A DNA stretch of 64,000 nt from Solenopsis invicta. Its lineage: Eukaryota; Arthropoda; Insecta; Hymenoptera; Formicidae. Under the pieces are notes generated by a model. The model did not search any database and was not told where the DNA came from. It saw only the letters and a program-made list of their open reading frames with translations. This document shows, piece after piece, positions 30,101 through 42,100 of this stretch. The first letter of the stretch is position 1; every line of letters begins with the position of its first letter. Location of the stretch: positions 21,823,405 through 21,887,404 of the forward strand of contig NC_052664.1 of the NCBI RefSeq assembly GCF_016802725.1, in the 5' to 3' direction. The translations under genes and the position numbers were made by a program.

Positions 30101-33100
30101 CTAAAATTCGTTCCTCAGATACAACACTCAAACCGACGGATCCATGCTTAAATTGCGGCGCGAATACGCAATGCTTTAACGGTGTATGCAGTTGCCTTCC
30201 CGAATATCAAGGGAATCCAAATTTCGGATGTCGTCCGGAATGTATTCTGAATTTGGACTGTCCTAGAGACCGGGCTTGTATTAAGAACAAATGTCAAGAT
30301 CCATGCGGTCTTGGAATTTGTGGTTTCAATGCTCTGTGTTCCGTGGTAAATCACATACCAGTCTGCACCTGCGCGCAGAGAATGTCTGGCAATGCATTCG
30401 TGCAATGCTCTCCGATAGACGGTACTCATTTAAGCGATCAATTTCAAAATATATCATAAATGATCGCTATAGTAATTATTCCCTTCTATAATCGTACTCT
30501 TTTTAACATTTAAAACAGATATGATACCAAAAGACCCATGTAACCCGACACCCTGTGGACCAAATAGTCAATGCCGAAGAATAAAGGACCAAGCTGTCTG
30601 CTCGTGTCTCCCTGGATACTTGGACGCACCACCTAATTGCCGAGCTGAGTGCACTATTAGTTCTGACTGTCTCGCTAACATGGCTTGCAATAATCAAAAA
30701 TGCATAAACCCCTGTCCTGGAACTTGTGGTATTAGAGCCCAATGTACCGTAGTCAATCACAATCCGATTTGCTCTTGTTCCTCCGAGTTGACTGGCGACC
30801 CTTTCACTCAGTGTTTCCCAAGACGTGAGTAATTTAAAAGCAATTGATGACCAATTGTATCAGGTACATTTATCAAGTCAAAGAAATATTTCAATTTTTA
30901 ATTTTTCAACAGCGGCAGAACCTCTAACACCCATTAATCCTTGCGTTCCATCTCCATGTGGACTCAACAGTAGATGCGAAGTTGTAAACAACGCATACTC
31001 GTGCTCTTGCTTGCCAGAGTTTATTGGTAATCCGCCAAATTGTAGACCCGAATGCGTTAGCAATGGTGAATGTCCCACGCAGCTAGCGTGTATTAATCAG
31101 AAATGCCGTGATCCATGTCCGGGTTCCTGCGGTATTAATTCTGATTGCCGAGTAATAAGTCACACACCTATGTGCGTTTGCCTTACCGGATTTGAAGGAG
31201 ATCCGTTTGTATCATGCAATCCCAAACAAAGTAAGTGCAATCGTGTGGTAATATCTATAGAGAATCACAGAATGATTTTATGACATATTTTTTTTTATTT
31301 TTGACGTTAAATAACGATTAAATTAAATTCTGTTTCTAAATTAATGAAGATTAATCAAGATTAAATTTAATTTAAATGAAATAAAAAATAAGACAAATAT
31401 TATCTATGTTTACTGTCATTTATATTTACATATATTATTTTATTGTTACAATATATATATAATATTTATCATTATTATCTATTGTTATTTATTACATTTC
31501 AATGCTTGTGATTCAAAATTATACCCCTGACTATTAATATTTTACTATACTTTTTTTATTAAGTATTTTGTTTAAATTTGAAAATATACTTCTGGTGATT
31601 CTCTAAGATATTTGTTACATTACATGATTTACTAAAAAAATTGATATTGTCTAAGAACAGAAAATGAATCTGACATTTTTTATAGGCGATGTTATAAATG
31701 TTGTAAAACCAACACCCTGCGTTCCATCACCGTGCGGTTTTAATGCGGTATGCCGTGAATCGAATGGTGTCGGTTCTTGCACTTGTCTGTCAGATTATAC
31801 GGGCAATCCATATGAAGGTTGCCGACCCGAGTGTACGATTAACTCCGATTGTACCGCAGACCGAGCGTGCGTCGGATCGAAATGTCAGAATCCCTGTCCT
31901 GGTTTTTGCGGGTATAATGCGATTTGCCAAGTAGTGAATCACGCGCCATTATGCACGTGTCAACCTGGATACAGCGGCAACCCGTTTATTTCTTGTAACA
32001 GAATTGTGCAAGAAACGAGTAAGTGATTTAAGTTTTTAAGAGATGCACAATTTAATCTAATTAATCCACGATTTATCAAAATACTTTCAGAACTGTCAAG
32101 TTATTTAATTGCAATACTATACAGCAATATCTATACAGTAAATTTTATAAACGACGTGCAAGTTATGAATCGATAACTTTCAATAGTTTTACGCAATTAC
32201 TATTTCTTTTATATTTTAATTATCCATAATTCTTGTAATTTTATGAAATTTAATTTAAGATTTTCCTTTTTTTTTTTAGCGTTAGAACGTAATCCATGCA
32301 GTCCTTCTCCCTGTGGACTTAATAGTCAGTGCCGCGAATTAAATGGTCAAGCTGTATGCTCTTGCTTACCCACATTTATTGGAACCCCGCCGACCTGTCG
32401 CGCAGAGTGCACTGTCAGTTCCGACTGTCCTGTAAATCGTGCGTGCAAGAACCGTAAATGCGTTGACCCGTGCCCCGGAATTTGTGGAATTAACGCGAGA
32501 TGCGAAGTGATTAATCATAGCCCGATTTGCAGTTGTAATCAAGGTTTTACCGGCGATCCCTTCGTAACGTGCTTCCAAACGCGTAAGTACGCTGTGAGAT
32601 ACGAATTGCTTGTTTAACGCGATGTTTTATACCTGCTCTATATAATTTAATTTAAATTAAAACATACGTTTTTCAAAACGCGTGACGTAAACGTTTCGTA
32701 TAATAATATTAAATAAAAATTATTCATTTACAGACATAAACAAAGATACCCCTCAGACACCAGAAAATCCGTGCGTTCCATCTCCTTGTGGTCCGTTTGC
32801 CACTTGTCGCGATAGTGGCTATGCGGGCGTGCCAACGTGCACGTGTCTGGAAAATTACATTGGTAGCCCTCCAAACTGTCGGCCAGAATGTACCGTAGAT
32901 TCCGAGTGCAACAGTAATCAAGCCTGCTTGAGACAAAAATGCAGAGATCCATGTCTAGGCTCGTGTGGCATCGGTGCCCAATGCCTTGTGGTTAATCATA
33001 TGGCTGTCTGTCTCTGTCCGAAGGGTTACACCGGGGATGCGTTTGCCAATTGCTTCCCGGAACCTCCTCGTAAGCATTCACTACGTTATTTTGAAACATA

Positions 33101-36100
33101 TCATCCGTACGATCTATAAAAAAAAACATGAAAAATCATTGATGCAAATTTTTATTATTAAGTTCTTAAATAAGTTACAGTATCCCTTTACTTACGACTA
33201 CCTTGACTTACGAATTTTTGAACTTATGACCGACATGCTATTGATTAGAATGAATAGTATATAGTAGACTAATGTATTATAACAAAGCTGATTTAGTACT
33301 CATTAACAATGATCCAAATTAAATATTTATAAATTTTATAATACTACATATTATATTAAAAGTTATATTTTTTAAGAAAAAAATTATAAATATTGTGTTT
33401 TAATCACTTGTTGAAGTTAATTTGTGTTTAAGATAAATATTAATTTTATAATGTATTATATATTCAAAATTATAATCCTTTAAAAAAATTTGTTTTATCA
33501 TTTTCTAAATAAAGATCTGTAATTGCATGATTTTAATAAATAAAATAATTATTTTTTGCATAAATATGAAATATAAATGTTATTCGAGTTATGATCAATT
33601 TGATTTACGACCAAAGTTTTGGAACGACTTAAGTAAAGGGATATCTGTACAAATATTTACAATTTATGCATTGACATAAACTAATATTATAAAGTTATAA
33701 ATTCTTTGTAATGAATTGGTAGGATCGGATATTTTCATACTTTTATTAAATGACAATGATTATTATAAAAGAACAGTACACTAGACTATTTTAAAAGATG
33801 GAATTAAAAAGATTATATTCTGTATCATAAAGCAGAAATGTTAATTCAAAATGGACAATGACATTTGCAGCTGCACCTGTACCACAAGATCCTTGTAATC
33901 CATCTCCGTGCGGAGCCAATGCGTTATGTCGCGACGGTGTCTGCACTTGCTTGCCCGAGTATCGCGGTGATCCTTACACAGCGTGTCGACCCGAATGCGT
34001 ACAAAATCCGGATTGTCCATTAGACAAGGCATGCGTTCGTAACAAGTGCTTCGACCCATGCACTGGAGTTTGCGGGCAAAACGCAAAGTGCACAGTCATA
34101 AATCACATTCCAATGTGCGCTTGCCCAGATGGAATGTCCGGTAATGCATTTGCTGCGTGCTATCCGGTCATTCAAGGTAAAATTCATTGACAATCATGCT
34201 ATTTGTATACATTAGAGTTAATTATTTTTTAACTAAAAGTTTCTTTCACAAGAGTCGTTTTGTTACAAAAAGAATTTAATTTATTCAAAGATGTCTTGAA
34301 AAAGAAAAGAAAAGATTTCGACAATAATTGCTTTTACAGATCAAACTGTTGTTGAGAACCCATGTAATCCGTCGCCCTGTGGTCCGAACAGTCGATGCCA
34401 AAGCTTTAATAATCAAGCAGTATGTTCGTGTATACCTGGATTCATAGGAAATCCGCCGGCCTGCCGACCCGAGTGCATAGTTAACACCGATTGCGCACTA
34501 AACGAAGCTTGCATCAACATGAAATGCGGCAATCCTTGCCTTGGTGCGTGCGGTATAACCGCTCGTTGCCAAGTATTGAATCATAATCCAATTTGCACCT
34601 GTCCTCCTGTATTCACCGGCGATCCTTTCATACGCTGTGTGCCACAACGTAGGTTTCTCTAATTACTGTAAACGTTGCGTCCGTGTCAGACATGTAACAA
34701 TTTGTATCTTTTTGTATCTTAAAGCGGAGGATGTTCCAAAACCGATAAACCCATGTCAACCGTCGCCTTGCGGCCCTAATTCTCAGTGCCAAGTCATCAA
34801 TGATACGCCATCGTGTTCTTGTATGGTAGAGTTCATTGGAACGCCACCGAATTGTAGACCAGAATGTATTAGTAACAGCGAATGTCCGAGTCAAATGGCA
34901 TGTATGAATCGCAAATGTAGAGACCCATGTCCTGGATCTTGTCATCCTCTGGCCAATTGCTATGTCGTTAATCATGTGCCCACATGCACGTGTCGTGTTG
35001 GTTACACAGGCGATCCATTTGTTCAATGCACGATCATACCGAGTAAGTTTATAAACTTGATATCCAAGTATCTTTTTTTATGAATATCTTTTTGATCGAA
35101 ACAACTATTATTTATTGTTTTCATAACTTGTTAATGTTACACTTTGATTATTAGTGATATAATAACATCATTATGCTGTAGAATTTAATCAATAGATTTT
35201 TATTGATTAAAAACGTGTTAATTAATGGAAATTGATAGGATAAAGTTATGTTCTTTTAGGCGAACCACCAGTACCAAAACAACCTTGTCAACCATCCCCT
35301 TGCGGAACTAACGCCGTATGTAGAGAACAAAACGGGGTTGGTTCTTGTACATGCTTGCCCGAGTATATTGGAAATCCTTACGATGGATGCCGTCCTGAAT
35401 GTACTATTTCATCAGACTGCCCCGCGCATTTAGCTTGCATCGGATCGAAGTGTCAGAATCCATGTCCCGGTTCATGTGGCACCAATACCAATTGCCAAGT
35501 TGTCAACAATGTCCCCGTTTGCACTTGTATCCCTGGTTATACTGGCAATCCATATATAAATTGCATTTATCAAACTCTCAGCAGTAAGTAATGTTAAATG
35601 AGTATAAGAGATAAATTATGTGGCCTATTAAAAAAAGTGGTAAAAAATTGCTTAAATAATACATTAATACAACGTTATATTATTATAGTTTCCGATGAGA
35701 AGCGTGAACCATGCAAGCCTTCCCCTTGTGGCCCCAACAGTCAATGCACTGATAATAACGGTCAAGCCGTCTGCTCCTGTTTGCCTCAATTTATCGGAAC
35801 CCCGCCAAATTGTAGACCGGAATGTTTAGTAAATTCAGAATGTGGATCGAATCGAGCATGTGTGAATCAAAAATGTGTAGATCCATGCATCGGCACTTGT
35901 GGCCGTGATGCTCAATGCAAAATTATACATCACAGTCCTATTTGTAGCTGCGCAAATGGCTTTACAGGCGATCCTTTCATTTATTGTTTCGCAGCGCCAA
36001 GTACGTTTTGTAGGATAAAATATTTTTATAAAATTTTAAAAAAGATTAATTGTTAAATTTTAACAAATTTTAAAGTTTTATACAAAATTTAATATTTTTA

Positions 36101-39100
36101 TAAAATTTTAAAATTTGTAAAAATTAATCTTATCTATTTCTGACTTAATCACATTAATTTCTGTATATGAAAAATGCCAAAATTACTTGCATTTTTTCAC
36201 AGTTTCGAAACCAGAAGAAAAATACCCGAAGAACCCATGCTTGCCCTCACCTTGTGGCCCTAATGCCCTGTGTAGAGCTATTGGTGACGCACCAGCGTGT
36301 AGTTGTATGCAGAATTATATGGGTGTTCCACCTAATTGCCGACCCGAATGTTCAATAAATTCGGATTGTCCTGCTAACAGAGCTTGTGTTAAAGAAAAAT
36401 GTAGAGATCCATGTCCAGGATCATGTGGCTTCTTGGCGCGCTGTTCGGTGATTAATCATACGCCATCCTGTGTATGTCCTGAAGGATATACCGGTGATCC
36501 CTTTGTCAATTGCAACATTTTACCTCAGACACCTCGTAAGGATTTGAGTTTCCATCATTTTATTATCGTAGCAATATTATTTATTATGCTAAATCACTGA
36601 AATTTGATCTGTGCATATTTCAGTACCTCCCCCAGACCGATGTAACCCATCACCATGCGGTCAAAATGCTCAATGCAACAATGGAATTTGTACATGTATA
36701 CCCGAATACTTTGGAGACCCGTATGCCGGCTGTCGACCGGAATGTGTGATTAACTCCGATTGTCCCCGCGATAAGGCATGCATGCTCCATAAATGTCGCG
36801 ACCCATGCATTGGAACATGCGGCGTTAATGCGGAATGCATTGTTGTTAATCACTTGCCTATGTGTAGTTGCCCAAGAGGTATGACTGGTAGTGCATTTGT
36901 CTCGTGTACCCCTCTTCAAGGTTCGTATGACTCTTGAACGCAAGAGTATTCGTTTTAAAACTATTTTTTGACATAAGAGTGAAATAATAATTATTAAATA
37001 GATACGATCATCGAGGAACAACCCTGCAATCCGTCCCCGTGTGGTCCAAATAGTCACTGTCGTGCGTCAAATGGCCAAGCGATTTGCTCATGCATAGCCG
37101 GATTTAGAGGCGCCCCACCATCCTGTAGATCAGAATGTCTTATAAGTGCCGACTGCGCCCGCAACAGAGCCTGCAGCAATCAAAAGTGCATCGATCCATG
37201 CCTTGGTGCATGTGGATTAATTGCGCAATGTACTGTTGTAAACCATAATCCCATATGCAGCTGCCCACTCTTGTATACAGGAGATCCATTCGTTCAATGC
37301 GTTCGGCAACGTAAGAATTTCACATACATAAATGGAGACTTACTATTGTATTATAACAAAGCAAATGTAATACTTTGTAAATTGCAGCGGAAGAATCACA
37401 GCCACCAATAGATCCCTGTCAACCCTCACCTTGCGGTCCGAACGCGATATGTCGAGTCCTCAATGGCGCCCCATCGTGCTCATGCTTGCCTCAGTTTATC
37501 GGCACTCCGCCTAGATGTAAACCGGAATGTATCAGTAATAGCGAATGTCCTAGTCAGCAAGCTTGCATTAATCAGAAGTGCCGTGATCCTTGTCCAGGAT
37601 CGTGCGGCAGGAATGCAGAATGTAGAACTGTCAGTCATACCCCGATGTGTGTTTGCGCCGGTGACTTTACTGGTGATCCATTCACCCAATGTAATCCCCG
37701 ACCGAGTAAGTTTTGAAGAAATGTAGCAATCATGGCGAAAAATACGTTCAAATTTTATTTTTAATTATGTTGAATGTAACTATATGAATTATTGTTGAAC
37801 AATCTATGGCCCTCTATTCTAGTCGACACCCCGCTTGCTCCACTGAATCCATGCCAGCCATCGCCATGTGGCGCGAACGCTATGTGCCGTGAAATTTCTG
37901 GTTCCGCTTCCTGTACTTGTTTGCCCGATTTTTATGGAAACCCGTACGAAGGTTGTAGACCCGAGTGTGTAATCAACTCTGACTGTACATCCAATCGAGC
38001 TTGCATAAGGAATAGGTGTCAGGATCCTTGTCCGGGAACATGTGGTATCAATGCGGTTTGCGAAGTTATTAATCATATACCGGCATGCAGCTGTCAACCG
38101 AGATATACCGGAGAACCGTTCAGATACTGCGAACGCATACAAGAAACTCGTAAGTGAAAATTCGAGCGTTCGTCGTTATCAATCGTTTATATGACGTTAT
38201 CTCACCTTTTGACCTTGTACAGCTCCAGTGCCTATAGGCGACCCTTGTCAGCCGTCGCCGTGCGGTCCGAATAGTCAATGCCTCAATGTAAATGGAAAAG
38301 CCAGCTGTTCATGTTTATCCAACTATCAAGGAACTCCTCCCGACTGCAGGCCTGAATGTATTGTTAGCACAGAATGCTCTATGAATCGCGCGTGTGTCAA
38401 TCAGAAATGCGTCGATCCGTGTCCCGGTGTGTGCGGTATCAACGCAAAGTGCGATGCCCTGTCTCACAGTCCATTCTGCAGTTGCGGACCCGGTCAGAAT
38501 GGCGATCCCTTCGTCAAGTGTTTCGACATGCCCCGTAAGTCCCAGAAGAAGTTTATCGTAAAAACGTTGCGTCCTGCGTATGGAAATTGTTATTCAATTT
38601 TTTTCAGTAATGCCTACACCACCACTACAAGTAAATCCCTGTGTCCCATCGCCTTGTGGGCCATTCTCCGTGTGTCAAGACAACGGAGGCTATCCGTCTT
38701 GCACGTGTATGTCCAATTACATTGGATCACCACCTTACTGTCGCGCTGAGTGTTCAATTAACTCTGATTGCACCAGCAATAAAGCTTGCATCAGAGAAAA
38801 ATGCAGAGACCCCTGTCCTGGATCCTGTGGTTTTAACGCCTTGTGCACTGTAATCAATCATACTCCGGCTTGCACGTGTCCCGAAGGCTACACAGGCGAT
38901 CCCTTCAGCAATTGTAACTTGGCCCCCATGCGTAAGAATATTGTCCATATATGTATCATTCTTTTACCTAAAGTAATAGTACAAAACAATCACACTTGCA
39001 TCTTTCGATACAGAGATTCCCACAGTAACATCAGACCCATGTAATCCATCGCCATGCGGGCTCAATGCCGAGTGCCGTAACGGAATTTGCAATTGTATAC

Positions 39101-42100
39101 CTGAATATCGTGGCGATCCGTATCGAGAATGTCGGCCGGAGTGCGTACAGAATTCCGACTGTCCCTTTAATAGAGCTTGCGCGAATAACAAGTGCGTTGA
39201 TCCCTGCGTCGGAATTTGTGGCCAAAATGCAGAATGCGCTGTCATCAATCACATATCCACTTGTAGCTGTATCAAGGATTACGAAGGCGATCCGTTCACC
39301 CTCTGTAGACGTGTGCAACGTGAGTCTCCGCATCTTTTATTTATTCCCTGAAAAAGCCCTGTCATAAAAAAAAAACACTTTTAATACTAATTTCACTACC
39401 TTACGTCTCGTTAGCACGCGCCAGACCCTGCGAGCCCTCCCCTTGCGGACCCAACAGCGTTTGCCGTGAATTCGGCGAGCAAGCCTCTTGTTCTTGTCTA
39501 CCTGGTTACTTTGGAATCCCGCCGAGCTGCAGACCCGAATGTCTCGTTAACACCGATTGCGAGCAAAACAAAGCTTGCGTGAATATGAGATGTCTTAATC
39601 CCTGTGAAAACGTTTGTGGTCGGAACGCGCTATGCGTCGTACGAAATCATAATCCAATTTGCAGGTGCCCCGATCAGCATTCCGGTGACCCCTTCGTCAA
39701 CTGTTTCCCCATAAGTAAGTAAACCGCTCCAGGGTGCGCCAACACAAATATCTGAGAGACATTGCATAGACATCTAAAATTTGACGTCTTGATTCGCAAA
39801 AGTCGTCTTTTAGATGTCCTCTTGATGGCTCTTTGATTGTGTTTACGTTTGAGATTTCTTCTTTGATTTTGAAACGAATAATAAATTTCTTTTTTTTTCA
39901 TCGCCAGCAACATCGGATGTAGAACCCACCAGGAACCCGTGTTACCCTTCACCGTGTGGATTGAACTCGCAGTGCGCGGTATCCGTCGATAATACACCCT
40001 CCTGCTCCTGTTTGTCCACCTTCATAGGATCTCCACCCAATTGTAGACCCGAATGCCATGTAAACAGCGAATGTCCCACCAATCGAGCATGCATTAAGCA
40101 GAAATGTACCGACCCGTGCGTTGGATTATGCGGATTCAATGCACTGTGCCAAGTCACTTTGCACCAAGCCCGATGCACCTGTCCCGAATCATACACTGGA
40201 GATCCATTCACAGTTTGCTCTGAGATAATATGTAAGAAAATCCCTGCTATCTTTACCCATATCAATTGATGGATATTACTCCAGCATCTTGTTCAAAGCA
40301 TTTTGATCTCTAAATGATTTCTCGATCTCTAGATCTTGTAAATATCATTATTGTATATAACTGATGTATTTAAAAAAAACTGCATGTCAGTTTCTTCATT
40401 CGTCACATATTGATCTTGCATCATTTTTCAAATACTATACTCAACTGTCATCAATATGCGCAAAATATCTTTTCAGTATTGTAATATATTACATATGTTG
40501 CACCTTTACATGTATAAAAGACATGTATGATGCATGCAACAGACTTGTACATTTATTTACTTTTATTCTCATGTGCAAATATCGCTATATTTCTAGAAAA
40601 GTTAATTTACGTTATAATGTACATTATATATAATTATCATATACACTGCATGCAAGAATTTTGAAAATTTTTTACAACTATGAATCTAATTATATATTTC
40701 TGCTGTTATTTTAGCGACTCCAGCACTGTCAATACCATCTAGACCATGCAGCCCATCACCGTGTGGAATAAATGCGTATTGCCACGAGAGATTTGACACG
40801 GCTATTTGCGAGTGCATGCCGAACTACAGAGGCAATCCATACCAAGGCTGTCAACCCGAGTGTCTTGTGAATACTGACTGCCCGAAATCGCAAGCATGCA
40901 TAAAGACGAGATGTCAAGATCCTTGTCCTGGTACTTGCGGCGTTGGTGCGATTTGCACTGTATCCAATCACGTTCCTATTTGTTCTTGTCCATTGCCAAC
41001 AATTGGAGATGCTTTCACGCTCTGTCAAGTTCCCGTGGAAGGTAATTTTTCTTCCCATATTTCTAATTATATGTCTAATTATTTATTTTTTAAGTTAAAT
41101 CAAAGAGCTCAAATATAAAAAGTATAATTCTAGCTCTATATGTGCATTGTCAATATATTGACATATCGAATATATATTAAACGAGGCTGCATTTCTTAAA
41201 CTTTTTTCCTTTTTTCATGTGACTATTGTAATTGCTGCTAATTCTTTTTTGTATTTAGATACTAAAGAAACGGACCCATGCTATCCATCACCATGTGGTC
41301 CGAATACCGTCTGCGAGAAAATTGGTAATACGGCACTTTGCAAATGTTTGCCTGGACTACAAGGCGTTCCAACAAGTGTAACTGGTTGTCATCCGGAATG
41401 TATCCTCAGCTCAGAATGTCCGGGCGATAAAGCCTGCATACTGAGTAAATGTAAAGATCCTTGTTCACAGAATGTGTGCGGCAGCAAGGCGGTGTGTAAG
41501 ACGATCAATCACAGTCCACTTTGCAGTTGCCCATCTCCGTTGATTGGCAATCCCTTCGATGAATGTTATACAAAGATTGGTAAATATAGAAAAATTAGAT
41601 CCGATATAAAATGTACATATTCTGATTGACTCCATGTTGTTCTGAACACGCATTTCTGTTTTAGAAACTAATCCTTGCAGTCCATCGCCTTGTAATTCTA
41701 ACGGCGAATGCCGAGTGAGAAATGGTGTCGCAATTTGTATCTATCCTGAGTGCGTTATCAATTCAGACTGTCCGCGTGACAAAGCCTGCTTCTCGCAGAA
41801 ATGCCGAGATCCCTGTATCAGCGCGTGCGGTATTAATTCTATCTGTCAGACTGTTAATCATAAACCAATCTGTTCCTGCCCAGTTGGATTTACGGGCAAC
41901 GCGCGAGTGCAGTGTACAATTCCAACCCTTGAAGGTAATATTTATATCTGCAAAATATACTCACGCATGGTTTTTAGAAATACATTTTTTGAAAATTCGA
42001 AATATGATTATTAAAATTAATTTCAAAAATAAGTAATTTTTATTAACATAATATATGCAAATATACGTATATTATATTAATGTATTGTGTTATTTTCAAA

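Noticed and set aside
34628..35026. Long minus-strand reading frames inside dp exons (also 10533-10853, 36650-37057, 47930-48367 and others)
   Set aside because: They mirror the Cys-rich exons: TGC/TGT codons give GCA/ACA on the other strand, so stops are rare. They follow module borders, contain no known domain and recur only because the exons recur.
37463..37726. Shifted-frame + strand reading frames overlapping dp exons (also 6578-6784, 47062-47316 and others)
   Set aside because: The Cys-patterned frame is the one that joins through all splice sites; shifted frames have no domain content.
2388..41579. Regularly spaced repeats as a CRISPR-like array
   Set aside because: Repeats are diverged protein-coding exons of 300 bp in a eukaryotic gene, not short identical repeats with spacers.
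2388..41934. Array read as several separate EGF genes
   Set aside because: No stop, start codon or poly-A signal sits between modules. Every junction has matching phase-1 splice sites and one frame runs through all of them.
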